Source: Sphingobacteriales bacterium (lineage in GTDB: Bacteria > Bacteroidota > Bacteroidia > Chitinophagales > Chitinophagaceae). From it: a stretch of DNA of 64,000 nucleotides. Positions within the stretch are counted from its first letter, which is position 1; the number at the start of each line of letters is the position of its first letter. The stretch spans positions 57,674-121,673 of the forward strand of contig JAAXIF010000018.1 of NCBI GenBank assembly GCA_012270485.1, in the 5' to 3' direction. A model generated the notes under the pieces. It searched no databases and was not told the DNA's origin. It saw nothing but the letters and a program-made list of their open reading frames with translations. This document shows, in pieces, positions 44,758-53,056 of this stretch. The position numbers and the translations under genes were made by a program.

Positions 44758-45125
44758 ATTCGTTTTGTTTTGTGTAGGATATATACGGTTATAATCGCCA
44801 TTTGGTACATCAATACATCTATCCAATCTCCGGTTCCGTGCATCCAGCCCAACCATTGAAACAATTCAGTTGCAGAAACCATCAATGCTATTCCAATTTT
44901 CCAGCCCTTGGGTATCTGCTCCCATCCATCCCAAACTACTACCATGGCCATCCACAGGGAAACACCCCACAAATAATCGGGTATCCATATGGAGCCGGGA
45001 AAAGAACTTGTTTCTTTTGAATGATACAATAACCATCTTTCAAATAAAACCGGAACTTTTCTTCCTTTCAGGTATATCAAAGCTCCAGCGGTCATGGGAA
45101 TTATAACCCAGACCAACCTCATCAT
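44754..45125 (-). CDS. Small membrane protein, VanZ/DUF2809-like
   Basis: 123 residues from MMRLVWVIIPMTAGALIYLK. Four hydrophobic helices follow each other: VWVIIPMTAGALIYL, IPDYLWGVSLWMAMVVVW, IGIALMVSATELFQWLG and WIDVLMYQMAIITVYIL. The text LPD-like...LWG and GTGDWIDVLMY resembles small VanZ-like or DUF2809 proteins. No catalytic residues are known. It overlaps the following gene by 4 bases and follows the upstream gene after 10 bases, so it is part of one operon. Confidence 0.6.
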   Translation of the reverse strand: MMRLVWVIIPMTAGALIYLKGRKVPVLFERWLLYHSKETSSFPGSIWIPDYLWGVSLWMAMVVVWDGWEQIPKGWKIGIALMVSATELFQWLGWMHGTGDWIDVLMYQMAIITVYILHKTKRI

Positions 45126-45135
45126 CAAAACCCTT

Positions 45136-45603
45136 CTACTCGCGCTCAAGCTCTTCTGTATTGATGCGGTCATCAAAAAAGACGACCACATAGTTTTCCG
45201 ATTTCAGTTTGGCAATCAGATCATCACGGTATTCTATAATTTCCTGCAGTGTTGCAAACAGCTTCGGTGATTTCCATGTCTGTGTTACTTTATCTTTAAA
45301 ATAACCCAGCTTTTCAAACTTATTTTTAAAATGCCCCACAGATCTTGTTGCTACAGAACTATAAAAATCCCTGGCTTTATAAAAACCACTGATGATCGCA
45401 AATTTTTTATAGTGTGCTGAGCCTTTCGGGTTACACTCTATACATGTGGTGGAAAGATACATGAATCCATAACCCCCCGTTGTGTCGGCAAATTTGTCGA
45501 CCTGTTGGGTTGAATCAGGTTCTTGGGCCTTCAATACCGTAGTTCCGAAGATGAATAAGAGGCATACCAATAACTGGCGATAACTGAAAACTCGTTCACG
45601 CAT
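45136..45603 (-). CDS. Secreted protein of unknown function
   Basis: 155 residues with a signal peptide (LLVCLLFIFGTTVLKAQ). Later text has a CIECNP motif (CxxC), YKKFAIISGFYKARDFYSSV and a charged C-terminal part (EIIEYRDDLIAKLKSENYVV, VFFDDRINTEELERE). I do not recognise it. It is the first gene of the operon ending at the terminator at 43919. Confidence 0.55.
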   Translation of the reverse strand: MRERVFSYRQLLVCLLFIFGTTVLKAQEPDSTQQVDKFADTTGGYGFMYLSTTCIECNPKGSAHYKKFAIISGFYKARDFYSSVATRSVGHFKNKFEKLGYFKDKVTQTWKSPKLFATLQEIIEYRDDLIAKLKSENYVVVFFDDRINTEELERE

Positions 45604-45682
45604 TATATAGTAAAATTAGGCTTGTTTAAATCTATAAAAAATACCTGAAAATGAGTAGTTTATCTCTATTTTTCTATGATTC

Positions 45683-46270
45683 TTATTTTCTTTTGACATT
45701 ATAAATAGCTACCGGTGGATCAAGGTACTGGTTTCTGTCATTCTGCATATAAATCTTTCGCACGATATTCATTCCTTTGATCACTTTTCCAAAAGCTGCA
45801 TAGCCCAACTTGTCTTCTACATTTTCTCCTCCTTCATCAAGTCCGGGTTGGTCATCGATGCAAATAAAAAATTCACTGCCTGCCGTTCCCGGCGCTAGTC
45901 GGGCAACCGATATCACACCGTCTTTATGTTTTACGCCGGTTTTTCCGGTGCTTTCATGTGGTATGCCCGTAATGCTTCTTGCTTTTTCATTTTTAGTTCG
46001 CCATAAACCGCCTTGCAAAATTTCTGTCTTAGGTGCATTTGATGGCTGATTGTTTACATTTAATACACGATAAAAAGAAGTATTCTCATAAAATCCGGAG
46101 TCTACATAACTTAAAAACGCGGCGGTGGTAGCGGGTGCTTTATCTACATACAGTTCTACTTCTATTTCTCCATATTTTGTTTCTATCATCACACGTGGAT
46201 TTCCGGAATTGGTGGGCTCTTTACAGGTAATGAGGGCTGATAAAAGAAAAAGATAACTCAGTTGCTTCAT
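45683..46270 (-). CDS. Cyclophilin-type peptidyl-prolyl isomerase lipoprotein
   Basis: Folding catalyst of 195 residues anchored in the periplasm by a lipobox (SALITCKEP). The cyclophilin core is visible: VMIETKYGEIEVELYVDKAP, FYRVL (the active-site Arg), EILQGGLW, GVISVARLAPGTAGSEFFICID and YAAFGKVIKGMNIVRKIY. This is the short bacterial type used in the envelope. It is behind a phytase-like gene and overlaps its stop by 4 bases. Confidence 0.9.
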   Translation of the reverse strand: MKQLSYLFLLSALITCKEPTNSGNPRVMIETKYGEIEVELYVDKAPATTAAFLSYVDSGFYENTSFYRVLNVNNQPSNAPKTEILQGGLWRTKNEKARSITGIPHESTGKTGVKHKDGVISVARLAPGTAGSEFFICIDDQPGLDEGGENVEDKLGYAAFGKVIKGMNIVRKIYMQNDRNQYLDPPVAIYNVKRK

Positions 46271-47409
46271 AACGATTCATTCACTTCAAACAAAAATAGC
46301 TGCGACTTTTCTAATGCTGAGAAATTATTATCAGCAATCATCCATAAAGATCGCTTTCCATTTTTTAATCTAGGGCCCAAACACATGCCTTCTACATTAT
46401 CAGTATAAATACCCAGCTCATCCAGATTCAATAATAATTTTTTTCGAAGCGGTTTTTGGGGTGGATTATTTTTTAAGCTGTTGATCGAGCTAATATCTTC
46501 CGCATCATTCAAATCAACCATAAAAATTTTAATCGTACATGCTAATCTACCCGTGGAGAAAGATCTTTCCATTACGAGTAATTTATTATTTCCGATATCC
46601 ATGATATCGGGAATACCATTCACCATAAAACTCCCCGGCGGATTGGGTGCATACGCTACAGGATCGAGTTTATATGCATACTGCGCAACCGCTTTCCCAT
46701 TGGATACATTGAATTTGTATAGGCGAACCCAAGCATCATTCGGTTCCAGGATTGCTTGCGGACCATCTTCATACCTGGGTTCTTCCAGACTTACCAATAA
46801 GTTTTGATAGTTATTGGTGAATGTAGCGCCCTCTAAAACACCATTGCGTCTTGGCCCTTTTTCCAGAGCAGACATCCGCAAGTTATCCGGAAGTGAAAAC
46901 CTGCGTACGTATGTTCCCGATCTATCCACTACTTGAATAGAGGGGTCTGCTATTATGGTATCTTTTGCTGTTACCATTCTTTCTCCTTCGCTAGTCCAAA
47001 CAAGTTGTTTTGTGATGGGATGGTAACGTATGGCTTCAGGATCGGGTGTTAGTTGTGGGTTTTCTTTAGAGGAAGGATAGGGTTGTCCGTTCGGTTGTTG
47101 CAATGTAACGGCTTGTTGGAACAAAACCGTATCGATCTTTTCATCCTTTAATATAACCTTCATCGTGTAAAATCGCGCCGATTGTAATGCAGATCGGTCA
47201 TCACTAATAGTATAGAAAACTTGTTCTGTTTTATCAAAATCTATTCCCGATAAACCGCCCACTGTTGTTTGTTGAAATGAAAACTGGTACGGGATATCAT
47301 ACACATCTATCAACCGAAGCGAGCTTGGCACTACCTGCAGCATTCCTCTTTTTGTTGGAGAACAAGCATAGATAACGAATACAAAACAAACAGCTATAAA
47401 TGATTTCAA
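46267..47409 (-). CDS. Phytase-like esterase domain lipoprotein
   Basis: 380 residues, lipobox VIYACSPT. Text such as GGLSGIDFDKTEQVFYTISD, DPEAIRYHPITKQLVWTSEG, GVLEGATFTNNYQNLLVSLE and DNVEGMCLGPRLKNGKRSLWMIADNNF is the 'esterase-like activity of phytase' beta-propeller family. Substrates are uncertain (phosphoesters or simple esters). It is the upstream gene of a pair with the cyclophilin (4-base overlap). Confidence 0.85.
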   Translation of the reverse strand: MKSFIAVCFVFVIYACSPTKRGMLQVVPSSLRLIDVYDIPYQFSFQQTTVGGLSGIDFDKTEQVFYTISDDRSALQSARFYTMKVILKDEKIDTVLFQQAVTLQQPNGQPYPSSKENPQLTPDPEAIRYHPITKQLVWTSEGERMVTAKDTIIADPSIQVVDRSGTYVRRFSLPDNLRMSALEKGPRRNGVLEGATFTNNYQNLLVSLEEPRYEDGPQAILEPNDAWVRLYKFNVSNGKAVAQYAYKLDPVAYAPNPPGSFMVNGIPDIMDIGNNKLLVMERSFSTGRLACTIKIFMVDLNDAEDISSINSLKNNPPQKPLRKKLLLNLDELGIYTDNVEGMCLGPRLKNGKRSLWMIADNNFSALEKSQLFLFEVNESL

Positions 47410-47490
47410 AACCTAATTAATTTTTCTGTGTCCTTCTGTGCCCTCTCCGAAGGAGTCCTTTGGACTGTGGCTATCAATAAAAACAGACCC
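47410..47490. repeat. TTCTGTGTCC-type repeat words
   Basis: TTCTGTGTCCTTCTGTGCCC and CTTTGGACTGTGGCTATCAA resemble the arms of the inverted repeat at 25843-25921. CCGAAGGAGTCCTTTGG contains a small hairpin. No gene. Confidence 0.45.
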
Positions 47491-47492
47491 TC

Positions 47493-48284
47493 CTAATTTT
47501 TCTTCACCCTCTTCTTATGCGAAAACAACCAAGGCAATAATTTAGGCTCTGCAAAAGCATTGGTCCAACTATCATGTGCCACACCCGGATACTCTGAATA
47601 AGTAACATCTTGTGCGCCGGCGGTCATCAGCGCCTTGTATAACTCTCGATTGGGTTCGGGTGAGACCACAGGATCTTTTTCTCCATGAAAAATCCACATC
47701 GGAACATCTTTTGCGTTTTGTACCAGCAATGGAATATCAGCAATACCACAAATCGGAAATGCCGCGGCAAAAAAATCAGGATAACGACGCAAGAGGTCAT
47801 AAGCACCAAATGCACCCATCGATAACCCTCCGAGATAAACCCTTCTTGGATTGACATGCCTATTGTCTACCAAACTATCCATCAACTGTTTTACCAATTG
47901 TTGTGAAATAGGAGCATCTCCTTCAGAGTCTACCGCAGCCCATTGTTTTTCTGCTGATCGTTTGTATTTAGACCAGGTCATGTTTTTGGGGCATTGCGGA
48001 AAAATAACAATGCCTTCAAAGTATTTACGATTGGTGGGTTCGAGGAAGAGTTTAGCACCATGGGTTAGCTGCGCTTCATTATCATTCCCTCTTTCTCCTG
48101 ATCCATGGAGAAACATGACCAATGGATAGGCTTTGTTCTTTTTATACTTGGCAGGATACAGTATACGATAGTGTAGGGTATCGTTTCCTTTGATGAATTG
48201 TTTCTTTTCATAGGCAGAAAAGTCCTGTGCACTCAGTGTAGTAGAAAAGGAGAAAAGAAACAGCAATGACAGGATGTTTTTCAT
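47493..48284 (-). CDS. Secreted alpha/beta hydrolase (PHB depolymerase / prolyl oligopeptidase type)
   Basis: 263 residues with a signal peptide (ILSLLFLFSFSTTLSAQ). Catalytic landmarks are YPLVMFLHGSGERGNDNEAQ (oxyanion region), YLGGLSMGAFGAYDLL (nucleophile Ser in GLSMG), WIFHGEKDPVVSPEPN (Asp) and YPGVAHDSWTNAF (His). This is the esterase-type group of putative secreted peptidases and polyester hydrolases. It is transcribed alone. Confidence 0.88.
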   Translation of the reverse strand: MKNILSLLFLFSFSTTLSAQDFSAYEKKQFIKGNDTLHYRILYPAKYKKNKAYPLVMFLHGSGERGNDNEAQLTHGAKLFLEPTNRKYFEGIVIFPQCPKNMTWSKYKRSAEKQWAAVDSEGDAPISQQLVKQLMDSLVDNRHVNPRRVYLGGLSMGAFGAYDLLRRYPDFFAAAFPICGIADIPLLVQNAKDVPMWIFHGEKDPVVSPEPNRELYKALMTAGAQDVTYSEYPGVAHDSWTNAFAEPKLLPWLFSHKKRVKKN

Positions 48285-48444
48285 ATGGGATTGTTTGGAT
48301 AAATCTACTGCAATTTTTATAACTGGCAGTTTTCACTAGAAAAATTAATTGACCGAGTTTAAGCTTACAATCCATTAAAAATTGCGGTAAATACGGTAAG
48401 CCTATTTAAGAAACAGGTCTACATTTATTATTAAGCTAAAAACT

Positions 48445-49602
48445 ATGAACCGAATACATTTATCGCCATTTTTATTGTTAGGAGAAGAGAGAATTGGATT
48501 AAACTATCCCCCTGATGCCATAATAACCGGATTAATTAAGTCATTAAAGGACGTTCGTTGGAGCCGTGAAAAAAATGGTTGGCACATTCCGTGTAATAAA
48601 CCCGCTTATGAAGCTTTGGTAGACAAGCTGATGGGGATTGCTACAGTGGAGAATGCAGAATTAAGAAAATACCTTGAGCAGCGAAAAATTATAGTAAAGC
48701 AAAATCAAAATAAGTTGTCGTCGGGGACGCATAAAATGATGCTAAATCATCCCTTATCCGTTCCCAACCTTAGCGCGTATGAAAAATTCAGAGACATGCT
48801 GGTGCTGAAAGGGTATAGCGCCAATACTATTCGAAACTATAGTAACGAGTTTCATCAACTTTTGAGGGTTTTAGGTAATAAACCGGCTGATACATTAAAT
48901 AAAGAGCAACTTCTTTCTTATTTATTATGGCTATTGAAAGAAAAAGGCTGTAGCGAAACGCAAGTTCATACGGCAGTCAATGCAATAAAGTTTTATTATG
49001 AACAAGTTTTGGGGAGAGATAAAGAACTTTATGATTTACCACGCCCGAAGAAGGCCTTTACCTTGCCGGATATTTTAGCAGAAGAAGAGATTGTGGAATT
49101 AATTCACGCGATACCCAATATAAAGCATCGATCTATGATAATGATTGCCTATTCTGCCGGATTGAGGGTAAGCGAAATTGTGAAGTTGCGAATTACTGAT
49201 ATTGACAGTAAACGAATGATGATTCATTTACGAGCCGCTAAAGGTAAAAAAGATAGGATGGTTACTTTATCAAAAAAAATACTAGCTGTTTTACGCGAAT
49301 ATTTTTTGCTCTATAAACCCAGGATATATTTATTTGAAGGCCAAAATGGTGGCGAGTATAGTGTCAGGAGTGTTCAAAAAATAGTACAGGATGCTAAAAT
49401 AAGAGCCGGCATTACAAAGAAGGGGGGAGTACACAGTTTAAGGCATAGCTACGCTACTCATCTATTAGAAGCAGGAACCGACATTCGAATCATTCAAGAA
49501 TTATTAGGACATAACAGTATTAAGACAACCATGTTGTACACCCATGTTGCGAATAAAATAATGAGCAAAATTGAGAGTCCTCTAGATAAATTAGATTGGT
49601 GA
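48445..49602 (+). CDS. Integron-like tyrosine recombinase (cassette integrase)
   Basis: 385 residues. An 85-residue N-terminal extension (ALKDVRW-like text: SLKDVRWSREKNGWHIPCNK) precedes a core-binding SAM-like domain (YEKFRDMLVLKGYSANTIRN) and the catalytic domain. All active-site residues are present: Arg in SAGLRVSEIV, Lys in GKKDR, HSLRHSYATHLLEAG (HxxR), ELLGHNS and the nucleophile Tyr in TTMLYTHV. The ending IESPLDKLDW resembles integron integrases, but the stretch between the Lys and HxxR motifs is about 30 residues shorter than in class 1 IntI, so the additional IntI domain is absent. It lies just before a cassette array on the same strand. Confidence 0.9.
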   Translation: MNRIHLSPFLLLGEERIGLNYPPDAIITGLIKSLKDVRWSREKNGWHIPCNKPAYEALVDKLMGIATVENAELRKYLEQRKIIVKQNQNKLSSGTHKMMLNHPLSVPNLSAYEKFRDMLVLKGYSANTIRNYSNEFHQLLRVLGNKPADTLNKEQLLSYLLWLLKEKGCSETQVHTAVNAIKFYYEQVLGRDKELYDLPRPKKAFTLPDILAEEEIVELIHAIPNIKHRSMIMIAYSAGLRVSEIVKLRITDIDSKRMMIHLRAAKGKKDRMVTLSKKILAVLREYFLLYKPRIYLFEGQNGGEYSVRSVQKIVQDAKIRAGITKKGGVHSLRHSYATHLLEAGTDIRIIQELLGHNSIKTTMLYTHVANKIMSKIESPLDKLDW

Positions 49603-49724
49603 CTACTATTTCGCTTTTTCGACCACATCAACCCAAAAAACGAAATCATAAATAGTTGCTTATGAATACATATTTCCATTTTTTTTGTTACTTTTTATGA
49701 GCGAGGAATTGCGTACTTTTATTG
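49603..49724 (+). other. Inferred attI-like primary integration site region
   Basis: 122 bases between the integrase stop and the first crossover point G^TT at 49724/49725. It is A+T-rich with no ORF; it contains TTTTTTGTTAC and GCGAGGAATTGCG words. Classical attI sites lie here relative to cassette 1, but the exact recombinase-binding boxes cannot be fixed by eye. Confidence 0.6.
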
Positions 49725-50724
49725 TTAGCTGCCAGCAGTAACAACCTACTATGTTTGGACTATTTTCAAAGAAAAATAATAATGAATGCCCGATAGACTC
49801 TGAGATGCGACTCTGGATGGAAAATTCTTTCTTGTGGTTGGCAACACAGTTTGGACACGACAACATTGCTACAAAACCAATACTTCTTCCTACACCTGAA
49901 CACTTCCCAATTCGCTTTGACGGCTCAAAAGAATCATTGACAAAGACCGCAGAGATTGTAGCTCGTCAAATGGAGATTGACATCAATGAAATTAACCTTG
50001 ATACTTATGAGCAAAACATTCAAGAGTTTAGTGGCGGCTTTGGACATAGAATCTGGACAGAGGTTGACAAGGACAATGATGAAAAAATGGCTGCGGGTTT
50101 ATACTTTGACAAAAACGAACAAGGTAAATACGACATCCTAATTGAGAAAAAGAATTTAACCGATCCCGAAAATCTTACAGCAACCCTTGCCCATGAGTTT
50201 TCACATATTAAAATTTTAGGTGAAAAAAGACTTGATTTCAATGACGAACAGCTAACCGATTTGACACCTGTTGTTTTTGGTTTAGGCATCTTTAATGCAA
50301 ACTCTGCATACAAAGAATGGAAGTCATTTGACAGTTACGGACACAACAGCATCGGTTATTTAAAACAAAGAGAATGGGGTTACGCTTTAGCACTTTATGC
50401 CTTTTTCAGACAAGAAGAAAATCCCGACTGGATAAAGTTCCTGACACCTAACATAAAATCAGACGTTAAAAAAAGTTTGGACTTTATCTATGCCAACACT
50501 GACAAAGTTTTTATTGAAGAATATAAAGGCGGCAGCTAACAGGCAGTTTTGCGTCAGCAGGGGCGACGAATAAATCCTCATCTTAGTGCTACTATCAGCT
50601 ACATATCCGGCTGACCGAACACGAATGAGCAACAGAATATGTTTTCAACTTTTGTAACTTCGGTCGGCTGCAGTTCCGGGCTAGACGTTTTCCAAATGCC
50701 CTGCCGAACGCAAAGCTGTGGCCG
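49725..50724 (+). mobile_element. Gene cassette 1 (1000 bp)
   Basis: It starts right after G49724 (TTAGCTGCC...) and ends at G50724. Its first bases with the preceding G, GTTAGCTGCC (49724-49733), are the exact reverse complement of GGCAGCTAAC (50531-50540), the left arm of the attC-like site at its end. This is the signature of a cassette that was once a circle. It carries one gene (49751-50539). Confidence 0.9.
49751..50539 (+). CDS. Zincin-like (HExxH) protein in cassette 1
   Basis: 262 residues, no signal peptide. A zinc-metallopeptidase helix LTATLAHEFSHIKILGEKRL lies near residue 145 (HExxH). A possible third ligand is in the following DEQLTDLTP. The C-terminal part has aromatic helices (YLKQREWGYALALYAFF). 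The start is 26 bases inside the cassette, as usual for integron genes. I do not recognise the family. A role as a toxin, a phage-response protein or a metal-dependent hydrolase is possible; none can be claimed. The coding text is A-rich like cassette 2. Confidence 0.7.
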   Translation: MFGLFSKKNNNECPIDSEMRLWMENSFLWLATQFGHDNIATKPILLPTPEHFPIRFDGSKESLTKTAEIVARQMEIDINEINLDTYEQNIQEFSGGFGHRIWTEVDKDNDEKMAAGLYFDKNEQGKYDILIEKKNLTDPENLTATLAHEFSHIKILGEKRLDFNDEQLTDLTPVVFGLGIFNANSAYKEWKSFDSYGHNSIGYLKQREWGYALALYAFFRQEENPDWIKFLTPNIKSDVKKSLDFIYANTDKVFIEEYKGGS

Positions 50725-50732
50725 TTATAGCC
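50531..50732 (+). repeat. attC-like recombination site 1 (end of cassette 1)
   Basis: Large imperfect inverted repeat. The left arm is GGCAGCTAAC then AGGCAGTTTTGCG; the right arm is CGCAAAGCTG-TGGCC-GTTATAGCC. Inner stem CAGTTTTGCG (50544-50553) / CGCAAAGCTG (50709-50718) is 9 of 10. A second stem is AGCAGGG / CCCTGCC. The outer arms do not match each other (GGCAGCTAAC against GTTATAGCC): the right outer part belongs to cassette 2. Conserved words inside are GACGAATAAATCCTCATC and GTTCCGGGCTAGACGTT. The gene's stop codon lies in the left arm. Crossover point G50724^T. Confidence 0.88.
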
Positions 50733-50934
50733 AATGGTAGGACGACCGTGCAAACGACAAACGACCGACCAAAATTTAAACGTTCAAACAAAGACAAACC
50801 ATTTTGACAGGTGACCAACATACAGACCATATTTCTAACGGACAACGAGTAAGCCGACACTCATTGCCAACGCTTCAGTATTTTTTATTTTCCCCACCGC
50901 ACATTTTTTTTAATTCAATTTTAGCCAACCGCAC

Positions 50935-50998
50935 ATTTGGCACATTTGGTTTTGCCCGACACACAAGCCGACCCTTCGCAAAACCAAAAGAGCCAAAT
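50935..50998 (+). repeat. ACAT/AAGA structured element, copy 1
   Basis: Outer stem ATTTGGC / GCCAAAT, internal loop ACAT (50942-50945) opposite AAGA (50988-50991), inner stem TTGGTTTTGC / GCAAAACCAA (10 of 10), and a 22-base C/A-rich loop with ACACAAGCCGACCC. It lies in the untranslated left part of cassette 2. See the finding on all four copies. Confidence 0.8.
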
Positions 50999-51088
50999 TT
51001 TCCCACCCACAGAAAGAAATTTTCAGAGCGACACACTTTGGCGTTTCATGCTTCTACTTTTGTTGCAGAAATTAGAAACAAAGAAAGT

Positions 51089-52237
51089 ATGCAAACAAAT
51101 AATTTAACACTTAGCCCAACAACTGACAGACCTTTTGAACTTGCTAATACATCAGCAAAAATGACTATTTCAGAAGTTTTTGCAGAACGGAAGGGTTCAT
51201 ACTTAAACGAGTTTACTCTTTTTGTTGCTCACTTTAATTCAATCCCAAACTTTATTCATGAAGTTGACATTGACTGCAAAAAAGCCAACAACTGGTTTTC
51301 TGAAAAATACAAATCAGAAATAAAAGACTTCTATTATGACAAACGATATTTCAACAGAAGTAAAAAAGCTGAGATAGATGATATTTTTTATTTCCTCTAT
51401 GATGATTTAATTGTTGACTTTGACACAAACTGTTCAACAGTTCGTTTTTTATTCCGTAAAACCGACCTTTCAAAAGTTGAAGACATTATAAATTCAATCC
51501 ACAAATTCAAGAAAAGGAAACAAAAACAAAAACCCGAAATATCATTGCTTGTAAATAGCATGACAGGCATTGAAACAAAATCTTTGCAAATTACTAAGCC
51601 TAAATTAAGTATCGAAGACAACTATAACGAAGACTTTAAGGAAATACATGGAACTATATTAAAAAGACTTTCTCGCAAAAACGATAAAGGATTAGTGTTA
51701 CTTCATGGCAAACCTGGAACAGGAAAAACTTCATACATCCGTTACTTAATTGCTTCTCTAAAAAAGGATGTTATTTTCTTGCCTCCAAATATGGCAAGTG
51801 CCATTACAAACCCCAGTCTTATTTCAATTCTCATAGACAATCCAAATTCAATTTTTGTAATTGAAGATGCAGAAAACATTGTAGTTGACAGAGAAAAGGA
51901 CGGCAGTTCTCCAGTTTCGGCATTATTAAATATTTCTGACGGCTTACTTGCCGACTGTTTGAACGTTCAAATAATTTGTTCGTTCAATACTGACATTTCA
52001 AAAATTGATAGTGCCTTGATGAGAAAAGGACGATTGATTGCAAAGTATGAATTTAAAGAATTGGAAGTTGAAAAGGCACAACTGCTTTCAAATAAATTAG
52101 GCTTTGATACAAACATCAATAGTCCAATGACTTTAACATCAATATACAACCAAGACGAAAAAGATTTTCAACAATCAAGAACAAGCAATCCAATAGGATT
52201 TAAAGCAATAAACAATAACAGGTTAGCCGAAAACTGA
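51089..52237 (+). CDS. AAA-family ATPase, first gene of cassette 2
   Basis: 382 residues from ATG 51089 (MQTNNLTLSP). A start far upstream is excluded because it would translate the ACAT/AAGA element. The N-terminal 180 residues are helical and unrecognised (FTLFVAHFNSIPNFIHEVDI). The AAA core follows: Walker A LLHGKPGTGKTSYIRYL at about 205, Walker B-like IFVIEDAENI, a sensor 1 Asn (CSFNTDI) and arginine finger candidates in SALMRKGRLIAKYEF. This is a BCS1/FtsH-like AAA fold. The RBS region is AGAAACAAAGAAAGT. It is likely the motor or sensor part of the cassette-2 system. Confidence 0.8.
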   Translation: MQTNNLTLSPTTDRPFELANTSAKMTISEVFAERKGSYLNEFTLFVAHFNSIPNFIHEVDIDCKKANNWFSEKYKSEIKDFYYDKRYFNRSKKAEIDDIFYFLYDDLIVDFDTNCSTVRFLFRKTDLSKVEDIINSIHKFKKRKQKQKPEISLLVNSMTGIETKSLQITKPKLSIEDNYNEDFKEIHGTILKRLSRKNDKGLVLLHGKPGTGKTSYIRYLIASLKKDVIFLPPNMASAITNPSLISILIDNPNSIFVIEDAENIVVDREKDGSSPVSALLNISDGLLADCLNVQIICSFNTDISKIDSALMRKGRLIAKYEFKELEVEKAQLLSNKLGFDTNINSPMTLTSIYNQDEKDFQQSRTSNPIGFKAINNNRLAEN

Positions 52238-52269
52238 ACAGAGTAGGCATTAAAATAAAAAAGTAAAAC

Positions 52270-52569
52270 ATGATTTCAGATGTAAGAGAAAAAGGAAGCC
52301 TCATTGAAGTTTTTGATGCAAACAGCAAAAGAATTTCATACATGAGTGCAGGAAGCAAAGAACTTGTAGGAGTTGCAAGCAACTTCTTTGTTATTATCAA
52401 CGGTTCACTAATTGAAGTGTATGATGAAAAATGCAAACGTATTTCATACATGAGCCAAGGAAGCAAGATTGTAAGAGGTGCAGCAGGAAATACGTTTACA
52501 GTTAAAAACGGAAGCCTTATTGAAACCTATGATGATAATTGCAAAAGAATAAGTTACAAAAGTGCTTAA
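52270..52569 (+). CDS. Three-repeat beta protein
   Basis: 99 residues made of three copies of a 33-residue unit: GSLIEVFDANSKRISYMSAG, GSLIEVYDEKCKRISYMSQG and GSLIETYDDNCKRISYKSA, joined by V(A/G)xNxFxVxNG linkers. Each would form a small beta-blade. No catalytic residues are present; it may be a binding module. It lies between the AAA gene (32 bases behind) and the exonuclease (8-base overlap), so it belongs to the same operon. Confidence 0.75.
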   Translation: MISDVREKGSLIEVFDANSKRISYMSAGSKELVGVASNFFVIINGSLIEVYDEKCKRISYMSQGSKIVRGAAGNTFTVKNGSLIETYDDNCKRISYKSA

Positions 52570-53056
52570 TTCTTACACCGCCATAGATTTTGAAACCGCA
52601 CAAGGCAAGCGTTGGAGCATTTGTCAAGTTGGATTGGTTCGTGTAGAAAATCAAATTATTACAGAGCAGCTATCAATTTTGGTTCAACCACCTGATAATT
52701 ATTATTGGAATAACTTCATTGATATTCACGGAATTTCTCCCAAACAAACGGCAGATGCACCAACATTTGATAAAATTTGGTATCAAATTGAGCCATTCAT
52801 CAAGAATCAAAATGTTGTTGCTCATAACGGTTTTGCGTTTGACTTTCATTGCTTAAAGCAAACTTTAGGTTACTATGAAATTTCATCGCCTGAATTTACT
52901 GGACATTGCACCTATCGTATTTTTGGAGATAATCTAGCGTCACTTTGTAACCAATATAAAATCAACTTAAATCATCATGATGCTTTGAGTGATGCTAAAG
53001 CTTGTGCAGAACTGTTTTTAATACATTTGAAGGAAAATAATGAATATGGAGCATAA
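52562..53056 (+). CDS. DEDDh 3'-5' exonuclease (DnaQ fold)
   Basis: 164 residues, GTG start that overlaps the preceding stop. The motifs are complete: YTAIDFETAQGKRWSICQVG (DxE), VVAHNGFAFDFHCLKQTL (ExoII Asp) and HHDALSDAKACAELF (H...D, ExoIII). This DnaQ/PolC epsilon-like exonuclease acts on single-stranded or mismatched DNA or RNA. It overlaps the first DUF262 gene by 17 bases (start at 53040), implying translational coupling. Confidence 0.9.
   Translation: MLNSYTAIDFETAQGKRWSICQVGLVRVENQIITEQLSILVQPPDNYYWNNFIDIHGISPKQTADAPTFDKIWYQIEPFIKNQNVVAHNGFAFDFHCLKQTLGYYEISSPEFTGHCTYRIFGDNLASLCNQYKINLNHHDALSDAKACAELFLIHLKENNEYGA

Noticed and set aside
48300..48444. CRISPR-like or LexA-like repeats before the integrase (GCGGTAAATACGGTAA).
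   Set aside because: Only two short partial copies; no array and no SOS-box consensus.
50804..51088. Upstream extension of the AAA ATPase gene by 95 codons.
   Set aside because: It would translate the first ACAT/AAGA hairpin and has no protein-like pattern; ATG 51089 has a better leader.
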